From Thuidium tamariscinum (lineage: Eukaryota; Streptophyta; Bryopsida; Hypnales; Thuidiaceae): a stretch of 64,000 nucleotides of DNA. The position numbers were made by a program, and so were the translations under genes. The stretch spans positions 8,763,598 through 8,827,597 of the forward strand of contig OX344756.2 of the NCBI GenBank assembly GCA_947034885.2, written 5' to 3'. A model generated the notes under the pieces. It was not told where the DNA came from, ran no database searches, and saw only the letters and a list, made by a program, of their open reading frames with translations. Shown here in pieces: positions 12,151-24,050 of this stretch (its first letter is position 1; the number at the start of each line of letters is the position of its first letter).

Positions 12151-13560
12151 CCTTACCTTCACAATAAGTGAAGTTAAGACATGTACTACTTTAGTAGATT
12201 ATCATTGTAGAATCAATGATGGTCCTACATTTGGGCAGGATTAGGTCAATAGTTGGTATTGGGTTTGCCTACTGTACAAGCTTTTGCTTATAAGTTTTTG
12301 TCTACTTTCATCCATGGTGTTAAAATTTTAGAAAATAAAGTTGGTGAGATAAGAAAAAAGAATGTGAAAAAAAATAAGAATAAAGTAGGAAAAAGAAGAT
12401 GGCTCAATCTTCAAAAAAATGATCATCATATAGAACCTTTATAGGATGGGTTTCCATAGCGTTGGAACACTACCAAGAAATGACAATCTTTCTAGCTATT
12501 TAAAATATAGATTATTCCTACATAAAGAAGATCTTTAAACAATTTTGGTCAAATGAAAGGAACACAAATATAAAGAAAAAATTTGTACAAGTGTTATTAG
12601 TCCATGCCAAGCAAAAGTTCTAGAAAACAACTCAAGAGAGACATAGTTGTATTATACAAGTCTCTATCCCTTCCAAAACATAGCATAGATCTGAATTTGT
12701 CTACAATTACACAACAACCAAATAATGTCAATCTATGCTCTGTCTATATATGGTTTATCTTTTTCTTTTCTACAAAACTCAATATATAGCTTGGTTGCAT
12801 CACCTTGAAGTCTAGAAGGACTATTGACTTCAAATTCATCAATGTCTTCAAATATTGGAGCCTAAATAGGATTCATCACCTTCAAATTTGCTAGATTCAA
12901 CATCTTTATATTTTAGGAATTAAATTCCAAAGTGACCACTAAGGCTACATACAAATCATCTTAATATCTGAAAGGAATATGCCACATAAGATACATTTCT
13001 TGCAAAGGCAAAGTTCATAATTAAATTCTTCAATCACCAAATTATTGTCAACCAAAGAAGCTATCATAAATGTACAAACAAAATTTTGGTTGAAATTGGT
13101 CTAGTATAATCCCCTTTGATGTACTCAATTCCATTGTCACTAACTTTACATGAATCAATATTCAAACTCTCCAAGTTGGTTGACATTACATTGTATAAAA
13201 ACCACTCATCTTGTCAATTGGATTTAGCTTATACTTGGTTTCTTTAATCATTCCTAATTGGTAATTTCAAAAAAATCCAATAAGTACATTCTACAATGTA
13301 CTTAATTAATGACAAAATCTACAATTGCCCAACATACTAGTGATGATATTTCTGCTTGAATCACATGTCTAAAAGTTGATTAGGCTAGGAATTACAATGT
13401 GTTGTTTCTTCTCTCCTAATTATATAACCTTTAAAAGTTAAAGTAAGTGGACACTTCTATATCTACAAGAGTTGAAATAAATCATTTAAGGAGGTTCAAA
13501 GAAGGTAACAAAATATACCAAGACAAAGGAATCAAAATTATAAATCCAAGGAATCAAAAT
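12150..13560. other. AT-rich spacer, no gene recognised
   Basis: Only short frames of low complexity. On the minus strand, 13138-13113 can be read as SDNGIEYIK, which recalls the integrase of Ty1/copia elements, but stops surround it and no other retrotransposon part is visible. Confidence 0.5.
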
Positions 13561-14640
13561 AATATCTGATGTACTGACATCACATTTTTCTGAAATGCAT
13601 CAAAAGGACAAATGTTTCTTGCTTCCACCTGGTGACAACTACGAAAATCGGTTTGACCTGCAAACTCTCCGGATCTCAATCCAATCAAAAACTTTGGAAA
13701 ATCCTGAAAGACACGGTACAAAGCAAGCACAGCCCTAAAAAACCAGAAGAAGCAGTGAGTTCTTGCAGCAAAGGGTGGACACGCCCACCGGTGAAGATGT
13801 ATGTTTTGAACTAGTTTTCATCAATAAAATGTTTGCATTTTTTGCAAGCATTAAATTCATTTGCAAACCTACCTCATGAAGTTTTAGGTCCAGAGCTCTG
13901 TTTCTGAGGGAACAGCACGTTTTAGCGAGAACTTCTGTTGCTGACTCAGTTTCCAGAAACCTCGTAACATTATTGGAAGGTACTGTACTGTACTGTACTG
14001 TACAGCAAATGGAATCACAGATATAAACCGAATAAAATTCTTTGAAGTTTACATAGCATATTGCAGCGATCTTCACTCAGCAATTCAAACTTCATGCAAC
14101 CATATTAATCCAAAAGCATCGCAAGCCTAGAAACAATAACCACTCCGTTCCCACAGCAGAACAACGCACGAAACAAAAAACTCTGCATTGAAGGGAAAGT
14201 AAGCCTGTGCAAATAAACAAGATGCAATTCACCCCATAAATTAGCTTAGCACAGGCACATCCAATATCTGCCCAGACGATGTCAATTTCAACAAAGACAC
14301 GGAAATTTTACCTGTAACTCAAAATTCTGCAGATCATCAGAAGGAACATTCTCACATCTCCGGATTCAGATAACCTTCTATCACTGCAGCATACTTGGTG
14401 AAAACTTCTACTCCACGCCACCAAGTTGATGCTTGTATGCTTACACTAGCACTAATTCCCCCTGAATACCTCGCCACACCACCTCCCAGCATATCGTCTC
14501 CGCTCCAAAACTCAACAAACCCCACTGCACGAATTTGTCGATCTGAAATTACTGGTTCCAAGTGGTTTCCGAATTTGCCCCATGCAAAAAAATAACCACC
14601 GCCATCGAATTCCTATTTGGCGATGGTCCAGTTTTGGTTA
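13560..14640 (-). other. Coding-looking exon remnants, unidentified
   Basis: On the minus strand, 14612-14352 is open after a plausible acceptor (AAATAG|GAATTC) and encodes 86 residues ending at TGA. The composition looks protein-like (FDGGGYFFAWGKFGNHL near its start, then VGFVEFWSGDDMLGGGVARY). Further down, about 13960-13888 encodes SATEVLAKTCCSLRNR followed by a strong donor (CATGAG|GTAGGT), and after a TTTCAG at about 13708 a frame with FLIGLRSGEFAGQ appears. I cannot name the family. It may be the 3' part of a small gene directly downstream of the ATAD2-like gene on the same strand, or a pseudogene. A TACTG microsatellite lies at about 13980-14003. Confidence 0.3.
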
Positions 14641-14849
14641 ATATCTCACCACCAGCCGGATAAACCTCAGGCGTTCTGCGTTACGATTCAGGAGTTTCCA
14701 CACTCACTATCAGGTCAACTCGTGAGGAAGTGCAGGTCCTGCCTGATTAGGCCTTCCACGCCCCATGACCCCATATTGCTCTTTCCATAATATAGACAAG
14801 AAAACGCTTTGGATAGATCAGCATGGTGGTCCCGTTCCCTGTTGAAATG

Positions 14850-17800
14850 CTAGCATGTCAAGTTGGATTCTTCGGCAATGAATTCCTCTAATGAGGCCAA
14901 CCTTGATGTGCAGGAATCGCCATGAACGTGCTGGAGTAGCCTGCAAATGTTAGCATGCAGCATCTCCAGTTGGTACACTCCAAATCTATCTGTACACTGG
15001 ACAAGCTTCTGTTTCACAGCATCGATTCTTGGCTTCAGAGATGTTAAAACTTCTGCTTCCTTGTCCAGCAAATCGTCACGACCATCATCCCGCTCGATCG
15101 AGGGTTCACGGGACATATTCTGTTGATCTTCAGAAGGTTCTTCACTATGATTGTTTTTCTCCACTGCCACTAAACCACCGTTACCATTCTGCTCGTCTAT
15201 GGTCTCGGGTCGTACATCATCGCATGCTCCTGGATCTGGTAAAGATTGCCTGTCAACAACCATCTCCGCACCTTCCGTTTGCAGCTCCTCTGATGCATCA
15301 CGATCAACGGCCTCATCCGAGCAGTTCCCATTTGTTCCTTCACCTGTTGTCCAAGAACAGACACAAGCAAAGGTATAAGAGCGCGTACACAAACACGGTC
15401 CTAACAAACACCATCGAACCAGATATGCTGCACACCAAAGACTCGTCAGTTACTCCCACACTGTCGCAGATCGGCATTTCCAAAACACCCAGTCACAATT
15501 TCCTGAATCATAAACGACTTCACTGTTCAAACGCACTTCCCTCTAATCCACCAATCCAAAAACGACACTCCCACGCAAACCAACCACATTTTACGCATTA
15601 CGCATTACCCAAACCACTCGTACCAGGAAGGAGCCCCTCGCTGCTTCTCCGGGTGCGCCGAACAAAAGTCTTCAAAGCATCAACTTCTGGTTGAAATCCA
15701 CGCAGCCTCGCGCTGGCTCGAACAACTGGAGGAGCAGCCGCTGGAACTAACACGCCGCTGGGAACTCCAGCGAGACGCGTTGGGCCACCACGCACAGCTA
15801 TCTCATCACAAATCTTAACTAATGCGGGGTCTATTGTGGACGCCATGCCGAGCACCTGTTCGATACAAACATTACCCGCGTCAGTTCTGCAATTGCTATC
15901 ACTACACGACGACTACACTGGACGTCAACTGTACTTCATAGTGTCAAGAAACTCAGTCACAACCTCCAAGACCAAATGAATCCACAAGCACAGCACCACA
16001 AGGGGATTAACACACTGACAGCCAAACTGCGGAACCGAAAAAAACAATAGCCGAGATTTCGACAACTCACACTTACTGCAGCAGAAAACAACCCTAAAAT
16101 GAAATTTTCGAAACCCTGCCCGAAACTCCTACCCATATTGCGCGAACGAGACTCCACAACCCAGATAAAAGTCTTCGAAGATCTCCGCAAGGTGATGTTG
16201 GAATATCAACAAGCCAATACTCATTCCAAAAACGGCACCGTCACCCAACCGCTTACAAGTTTGATCACTTCCCAACAAAGCACTCTAGAACAATCAACAA
16301 ACAGACGAGAGTTCAAACATCCCACATACCGCGTCGCGCAGTGCACATGCTTTGCTGACAATTCGACCTCCTTGGTAATCATCCCCATTATACTCCTGCA
16401 AAAAGGCATCTCCTCAATATTGAAAGCCACAAAGAGCACCACAAAACCCTCAATCAATCGCCATAGTTATCCTTCGTGCCTTGCAATGCCCAACATGTCC
16501 AAACCCATCGGGAAAGGAAACCCCGCACTTCTAAATCAACATGCTCAACACATCATACCATAACGCTGTCGCCAAAAAATCACATACCTGGGCATTTGCT
16601 GGGATTAAGTCCACGTCTGCCAGAAAAGTCTTCTTCGTCAAGTACTGTCCACTATCCACTCGTTGCAGCAACGTGGCCACATCCATCGGATTGTGCACTA
16701 CATTCCGATAGTCGGGAGCCTCATCGTCCAGGACAGGATAGTGGAAGATGCTGAACCGTCTCTCGCATAAAAGCCTGTGCCGACAATTCCACCCAACAAC
16801 AAATGCAACAGAAAACAGTCAGAAGGCTACAACCCAGTACAAAGCTGTCTAATAACTTAGGTAGTAAAAGGAACCATATGCTTATGAAAGAATAGCGCTG
16901 TAAAAGGAGACTTCTCTCAATGCAACTGAACTTCCCTATTACTAACACCACTCAGCACAGAGATCTAAAGCGCACAGGAATATGAACTCCACCTATTGCA
17001 GATATCGCGGAAGCACATCCGCAAGCGCCTCAGCTGATTCTCCTCTACTTCCGCCCGCTCTCGTAATTCGGCCTCGCTGGGTCCTTTCACCACCTTAGGT
17101 GCCTTTGGAAGCTCGGGAAGAACCTCCTTCTGCTTATTCCGACTCACGGCCCGCCTCCGGGGAACAGAAACAGCCGCATCAACCAGCTGCGAAAAGAATT
17201 TCGATCGCACCTCTGTACTCGGTAACCGCACTTCGTAACTGCGTCAAACCACCAAAACAATCATTGGTAGGAGAGTCCTCAAATTCGCAGAATCGCCAGG
17301 CAGGATTAAGCCAGGGTGAACAACAACTAAGCACAATCCAGCGCTCGCTTAAAGAACACCCCAAAGCATTGACATTAGCGATGTCAATTGCATCCGAATA
17401 ATCAGACGCCCGGGTAAAGAGAGTTGAACTGCAGACTGCAAATTAAGCGACGTTCTCGTATACTCACCAGTTGTGGTCAAATAACGAAAGTAAGCCCTCA
17501 TCCAGGTCCTTGGCACTCACACAAGCAGTTCCAAGAAACAGAACGGGAAGATCGGAGGGCAGGTCACCCAACAGCATCTTCAGTACAGCTCGCAGCTGCT
17601 CATGAGCCTGCCCAATTCCAGGAAGGAAGGTCAACGGAAGCGACCGAGAAAAAAGAAACACCCTAAATAAACAAACAGCACCGTGGAGTCTAAACAATCA
17701 ACACTGAGCACCAAAACCAACTCTAATCAAGCCAAGGTAAATATCACCTCCAGACACTCAACCTCAGATGCATCCATACAAATGCAACAGTTACCAGCAC

Positions 17801-20800
17801 CAACAACGATGACTAGCAACATCACCATTACAACGAAAACAAAAAACACCACACATACCGTATCCCACCAAAGATGAAGCTGAGGCAAGTAAAGTATCGA
17901 GGGTGTGTTTCTACGAGCCTCTCCAAAGATATGAACCAAGGCTTCTTCGGGGCTCTTCGCACTGGGGTCTGACAGAAGTGAAGGCAGACCTAAAGAATGA
18001 ACCGGGAACCGCTCAAACTCGTGCAGTACCGCTGGTCCAACGTGGTCCTGTCCCCCAAAACAATCTCAAAAAGTTCAGCCTGGCACCTCCGTTTCCTGAT
18101 CTCAAAAGCACGCCAGACTAAACGGAATCCAAGAATACCAGTCATCAAACCCGCGAACTACAAGATGATAGACAAACCAAGGCCATAGAGAACTAATGGA
18201 AATCAACGCTGTCCGTAAACAGCCTCAGTCTGAGCAGGAGCCTAATAAAAACTACTAATACGACAACTTCCCGACAAGTACACAAACAGCCGAACCAGGT
18301 AACTAACGAAATGAACAAATCAAGACCTTGTCCAAGAACGTACCAAGCCAGCTCCTTCCGTTCCGCACAGAAGGAACTTGGGTCTGTAAACCAAAGGGGC
18401 ACCGGATCCCAACCCAAATAGACGGGCCAGCTGCTCTGGACTTTCGTCCTCCTCGCTGTCAGACTGGGCACTGCTGGAAATATCCCGGTTCGTCACTGGA
18501 AAGATGTCAGAAAGTTTCTTCATGATCGCTTGAAGATGCCCTTCCAGGCACGGAGCGATCACAGAAGAGAAAGGCCTCGCATGAGTCACGGCCCCGCGAT
18601 GAGATGCGGGTGTAATGGCAGACACCGCCTCCAAAAAGTGCCGTCTCTCCACATCCACAGACTCCACATCAATCACGAACTGTTCGTCGCTCCTGAACAT
18701 ATCATCGCCCCATTCAAGTGGGCATGCTTCAACACTCATTGGACTCAAACAATCACATCTCCACGATAACCTCCAAAGCCACAAAAGCACCAACCCTAAC
18801 ACCTCCAAAGACCCTGCCAACTGACATTCACGAAAAACAAACGGTGCAAACAGGCAACACCTAACAATAGAGATCAAGTACGACGGACGCATCACGCCTG
18901 CAAAGCACCCAAAGCTTTGTTTTCTAAACGGTACCAACCTGTAAACTTGAGGAAACTTTCTCCGGAAAGCTCGAATAGCCGCCTCCGTACAAAGAGCCTT
19001 CAAGTCGGCTCCACAGTAACCCACACACGACGCTGCAAGCTCGCGACGCAACTCCTCAGACGGAGGCTTCTGCCATTTCCGAGTGTGGATGTCCAGGATC
19101 TCCATTCGGGCCTCGAATGTGGGGTGGTTCAATATCAGCTCTCGGTCGAAACGACCAGGTCGACGCAGGGCTCCATCGATGGCGTCGATCCTGTTCGTGG
19201 CACCGATCACCACCACTTGGCCGCGGGAATCCAGACCATCCATCAGCGCCAGAAGAGTCGACACGATCGAATTGTGGATTTGCTCCTGCTTGCTGGAACG
19301 CACAGGAGCCAAACCATCGATTTCGTCGAAAAAAATGATCGAAGGCTGGCATCGCTGCGCTTCCTCGAAAAGCATACGAAGCTGCCTCTCCGCCTCTCCC
19401 ACCCACCTGCAAACAACAAAATGAAAATCACGACGATCAAACACCCGTACACAAATGCACACCAACGTTCTCTACCACCTGCGCACTCCGACAAAAAACA
19501 TCCACACACCGAAACATGAGACCGCGGCAAGCAAATTACTTGGAAAGCACGTCCGCTCCCTTCCGCATGTAGAAGTTCACTTTCTGGCCCGCCCTCGATG
19601 CTGCACTGGCCATGGCGCGAGCAATCAGGGTCTTGCCCGTGCCCGGAGGACCGGAAAGGAGAACCCCTCGAGGGGGGGTGATATGATACTTGGCAAAGAA
19701 ATCCGGATACAGCAGCGGAAAGAACACCATCTCCTTCAGCTGATCGATGTAGTGGGCCAAACCCCCGATCTGATCGAAACCGACCGTGTCATCCACCTGC
19801 ACGGGCTGAATATCAGCGCCTCCTTTCGAGCTCGGACCGGCTGTTTGCGCACCACCTTCTCCCACGATCATCGCCACAAATACGCATTGTGCTCGTTAGC
19901 AATCACAACTGACGGCAACCAAAAGAAATTCAAGCAAACGAAGGAACCAGAAAATCCCAGCTATCTCGCGGACGAAGACAGTTCCCATCACGAAACACGT
20001 CATCGTAATCTTACAGTGCACCTTGAACATCATTACAAAGTAACATAGTTCAGATCAGCTCAATACCTGGCGTGCTAGAAGCCCAATGGCTCCCAGGTTG
20101 ACCCCAACCGCTAGCGGCCATACCCAAATTGCTCATACCAGGCGCTTCTAGACCCGGAGGTAACCACGGATGGCTGGAACCCCGACCCATCCGCAACCAC
20201 GGAGCTGCACCTTGGTCCTGCTCATCCACAAGCAGAGAGTCGTCCGAATCGTCGGCTCTCGTCGAACGATGTCTTTTGTATGACCTGCTTCCTGACCGAC
20301 GACCTTCCCGACCACGCTTCGTGCTGCTCCCTGAAACACCAATTCCAACCGTCAGGAAGACCTCGCAAAGCCTCAAACTATATATGCACTTCTTGCCATT
20401 CGCATGCCCAACAACAAAGCCTTCCAAACGACCCAGCTAACCTTCGACACGCTGTACCTAATCATGATCATAAGGCACAGTCATAGTCACAGCAAGACTA
20501 AGTCTGGTCCTATACAATTTAAAAGCCCACAAAAACACGCCCAGCCAAGCATGCCTTGGGCCCGATTGCAAGCCCATCCTGTATGGAGACCCACTACCAG
20601 TCCAAGTCACAGAAACCAAACAATGCTCAGTCTTGAGCCAAACTCAAGTAGTTGGAAACAGAAACATCGCAAAAGTAGTAATCTGCATCTCCACAGCTAT
20701 TGCAATCCCGGAATCCTTGGCTGTGAAAACATTCTTAAACTCAAGACTACTGACAATGCGCCACCTACTCGGACAACGAATCCATGACCACAACCAATGC

Positions 20801-20983
20801 CCCGTTCATACGGTTGCTTAGAGTTCCAAGTCGGACAAACCTCCGTGAAACATCTTTCGAGGGGATCGAGCTCTTGCCGTCGTCCTCTCTTCCTTTCGAG
20901 GAGAAAACCGCTGAACTCCGGTGCGATTACGCAGGGCATACCGACGACGACCATCCCGCTCCTCTCCCTCTTCACCCTCCTCT

Positions 20984-21015
<32 letters not shown>

Positions 21016-23282
21016 CTCTTCTTCCTCTTCCTCTTCTTCCTCGCCACCTGCTTATTCCAAGACAAAACAATCAAGTAAAACCCATTTCAATCACGTCGCC
21101 TGAACCGTAGCATTATAAATTCATGATCGCTATCGGAGTTCCACGAACATAAACAAAGTTGCGGCCAAGATGTGCAATGGACTGAGGACCCGACCGCAGC
21201 ATTGGAAACCTAAAATCCCTTCCCAACCGCAATGCCACCCCTCAGCCTTCTCACAAGCTATATTTCCTGTACAGTATACGGACAATTCAATCGCCAGACT
21301 CTCTTGTAATCTTAGAGCCACATTCAACAGAACCCAGTCGAGCGGATGTCTAACTAAGCGCATGCCATTGCGTTTTCCTAACTCTTTAACCAGCCCGCAC
21401 CGAGGGATGGAGGTGGCTAGCATTTAGGAACGGCGGACATTTAGCACGCCAAGTATCCTTTCCTCGGATATGGAATCACGTAAAAGGAATGACTCCGTTG
21501 CATTATTCTAAGTTGCACACGGAGCCCGCCCACACAATCAGCGTCTATGCTACAGTCTCCAGCCCCATTTCAGCTTAGGGGCATTCCCAATACAACCACA
21601 GAGACATGTGCTTGATGTGTTTCGCGGTGACTGGATCTGTGTTACCTTTCATCCCCATTTCCCTGTCCGATGAGTTTTGATCGTCATCTTCGTAGTCCTG
21701 AGACGAAAGCTCTAGCCTCGGGGGCCTTATTCCCTGCCGCGGCCTCAATCCCTCTCTCCTCGGAACCGCAACAGCATCCGTGTTTTTCGTCTCTGCGGGC
21801 TCCGGGCTCTCCTCTTCCTCTGGGCTGGGCTCTATCTTGGCAGTGTGGGAAGTATATCTATGCTTCGTCACCTGCCAACCAACCAAATCAACAGACAGAG
21901 ATTAGATTAAAATAAATTGATGTAAATTAACTCATTCAGCTGCCGCATGGCTGAAATAGAAAATCTTGGATTTTACAGAGTCCTCAGCCTCCAGTACTCG
22001 ATGCAAGAGTCAATTCCGAAGTTTCCAAAACCTTAGCACTTCAATGTAATAAACATCGAAGGACCAGGTATAAGTGATTCCGAATGCCAAGTGCAACACG
22101 TACCCGAGTTGACTGGCTTCTGTAAACTTCATGCTCGCTGTTGTCGGATTCGTAGTCCACATGAACCAGCACGCGCCTCTTTCTCGTCGAGCGTCGCAGG
22201 TTGCCAGCATCAGCCCCATGCTGCCACACACACTCAAACTCAGATCCAACTCACGCACAGACGAGGCCGATCCAACGAAACACTGCAGCCAAGCGCCAGG
22301 CAAGCGCTGCGTCACGGTGCATCCGTGCAAGGATCTCCATAAGCCAATTTACTTCGCATAAGCCCTCACGAAGCCCTGGACAACAACATCGCCCGACAAG
22401 GGGCCACCGACGACCAGGAAGAAAGGAACCACAAGACAAAGAAAGTTCCACAGTCACACACTAGCTGTCCTCACGGAATACCGCAAAAACGGAATTCCAA
22501 CCTTGCACCAATCACCTCCAAAGCCAGCGCTCCACTCTACTTGCAAACATACAACATGCACCGACAGCATGATCCCCGTGCTCGGCACGGAACACGGTTC
22601 CCGCTGGGAAACGAGACCTGAGACCGCCATTCAGAGCTCGTCACAGTGATACCGGGAGACCAAACGAACCAGCAAACCCGGACGACACAATCGAGAATTT
22701 CAGTTAAGCTGCGGACCTGATTGGGAACGTTATCGGATGGCATCGAGGGATCGCCTTCGGTCTCCTCCGCCTGTCACGCGATCAATCCCAGACACAATAC
22801 ACACACCATCGATGAGAAACACCGAACCTCACGAATCCCCTGTTAAGCCCTAAATTCACAGAATTGAGCGAGCTCTCGAACACAAAATTACACGATGCTC
22901 ACAGAGTCACCAGACACGCGCGGAAATCACAACGGGCACGCCAACCTCCACACGCGAGAGCAAAATTCATTCAAAATCGGCATTACAAAATCCAAGAATT
23001 AAAAAACACTCCAACTATCCAGACCACAGCGCAGCCCGTTACCGGTGGAGGAGAAGCCGATTGCGGTCGTGGATTGTCGAGTCTCTTGCTATTGCCGCTG
23101 CTTCTTCCGCTGCTCCTCTTCGCGCTCCGACTACTCAGGCCCGCACTCTGGCGCAGAGCATTGGCTATCCGCATGTTGGCCAAGGACCGCTGGTGGCTCT
23201 TGCGCTTGGCAGCATTGCGCAGGAAGCGACGGCGTGGGACGGAGAGCCGCGCGGCCGGCACATGGCCACGCGCTGCCTTCAT
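14850..23282 (-). CDS. ATAD2/Yta7-like bromodomain AAA+ ATPase (15 exons)
   Basis: Nuclear chromatin-associated AAA+ ATPase of the ATAD2/Yta7 family (Arabidopsis relative: the CDC48-like bromodomain protein At1g05910); the family acts on histone H3-H4 and nucleosome density. Exons, in order: 23282-23043, 22220-22104, 21871-21646, 21047-20841, 20330-20067, 19855-19540, 19406-18939, 18692-18344, 18047-17859, 17607-17468, 17238-16993, 16774-16588, 16395-16330, 15855-15624, 15343-14850. All junctions are GT-AG and phases agree, giving 1246 residues, near the plant family's usual 1200. Order: basic N-terminus with LRRSTRKRR (about 85-95), 22 consecutive Glu (about 197-218), AAA1 with Walker A GPPGTGKT (420-427) and Walker B IIFFDE (480-485), degenerate AAA2, bromodomain (about 905-1035), C-terminal helices. 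The ATG at 23282 follows an in-frame stop; exon 1 is the least certain part. Confidence 0.93.
15624..17238 (-). other. Bromodomain exons of the ATAD2-like gene
   Basis: Exons 11-14. Exon 11 ends LRRLRMCFRDICNR; exon 12 continues RRFSIFHYPV and the DVATLLQRVDSGQYLT stretch. The 66-nt exon 13 (16395-16330) encodes EYNGDDYQGGRIVSKACALR, where the Asn of YNGDDY (about residue 986) sits at the acetyl-lysine-binding position of bromodomains. Exon 14 completes the fold (ASTIDPALVKICDEIAVRGG). All helices expected of a bromodomain are present, so acetylated histone binding is a fair inference. Confidence 0.85.
18344..19855 (-). other. AAA1 ATPase module and start of AAA2 in the ATAD2-like gene
   Basis: Exons 6-8. 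Exon 6 (19855-19540) holds the entry region VGFDQIGGL and the P-loop GPPGTGKT. Exon 7 (19406-18939) holds WVGEAERQL, Walker B IIFFDEIDGLAPVRSSKQEQ, sensor-1 GATNR and GRFDRE. Exon 8 (18692-18344) links to the second AAA fold, whose P-loop position reads CGTEGAGL, without GK[ST]. AAA2 is thus predicted not to hydrolyse ATP, as is usual for this family, while AAA1 keeps all key residues. Confidence 0.9.
20977..21042 (-). repeat. GAA/GAG codon run encoding 22 Glu
   Basis: The minus strand encodes an unbroken run of 22 Glu codons, followed by GEEGEERDG and the family-conserved RRRYALRNR. The family normally has an acidic stretch here, but the pure GAA/GAG array suggests repeat expansion. On the plus strand it reads as a CTC/TTC run, which explains the spurious Ser- and Leu-rich frames. 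Confidence 0.9.
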
Positions 23283-24050
23283 AGAACCTCAACCCTGCGT
23301 AAACCCTCACCCTCCGCCAAGGCCCGCTTCATCAGTTCAAATCCTTCCTCCTGGACCCGCGCTGCACCACCATCGCCGCAGCCACGCCCGTCGCAAAAGC
23401 ATCGCCCGCAGACCCGACGCTCACGAGCATAGCCTCGCGCTCTCTCTAGAGTTGCAGCGACAACGGAAGCGCACCAGTGTGACGAGCAACGACACACTCT
23501 CCGCGGCGACGTCGACGACGACGACGACGACGACGAGCTCCAACCTCGTTCCCTGTGATGGAAGCTCTTCGCCTGCTCGGCTTCCCGGCAAACCCCCTGC
23601 CGCGACTCCCCTTCCACGTATTTTAAAACGTTTCCATCAGCCTATCAGGGCGCTCGCTCCCGCTTGCCCCGTGCCCGTATTGGTCCGCTCTCGACAGGGT
23701 CGCACTATTTCCGAGACCAGTCTAATTGGAATTGGTTGCTTGGAATGACTGAGGTAGTTGATGAGTGAGTGGGCTTCAACTAACTATTTTTCTTCCCCTT
23801 CCCATGAAACCCATTCAGTCAATCCCGCTCTCTCCCTCCCTCGCCCTCCTGGAGAGATTCAGCATCCGCCCAGGCATCCCAGTTCCTTCACTTTTCCTTT
23901 TTGGTAACCTTTTTGGTAAGAATAGTATTTTTGAATTAGTAGAGGCACTTTTGGATTGGGCTGCTACCCAATGGAAGCTGGGGAGGGTGGGGCCCTGGGT
24001 TTTGATATTTAGGGCACGGTAAAAGGGATAAGAAATTTGGACATCCCTTA
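23283..24050 (-). promoter_or_regulatory. GC-rich 5' region of the ATAD2-like gene
   Basis: GC-rich from about 22800 to 23650, then falling quickly to the AT-rich background past about 24000. It probably contains the 5' UTR and promoter. A GAC microsatellite lies at about 23510-23537. Several long overlapping frames on both strands (for example 22864-23748 on plus) come from GC-rich composition rather than genes. No core promoter motif was identified with confidence. Confidence 0.5.

Noticed and set aside
13113-13138. SDNGIEYIK-like peptide on the minus strand, recalling copia integrase
   Set aside because: A match of a few residues with stops around it; no RT, RNase H, protease or LTRs were seen nearby.
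20784-21110. Ser-, Pro- or Leu-rich plus-strand frames
   Set aside because: Shadows of the GAA/GAG codon run in exon 4 of the ATAD2-like gene.
22537-22743. Possible extra exon between exons 1 and 2 of the ATAD2-like gene
   Set aside because: Exon 1 (ending PPP) and exon 2 (starting HGADAGNLRRST) already join in phase with the family's spacing, and the intervening frame shows no matching sequence.
22864-23748. 294-codon plus-strand frame in the GC-rich region
   Set aside because: It overlaps exon 1 and the 5' region of the ATAD2-like gene, has Arg/Pro/Thr low-complexity composition and no motif; GC richness removes stops by chance.
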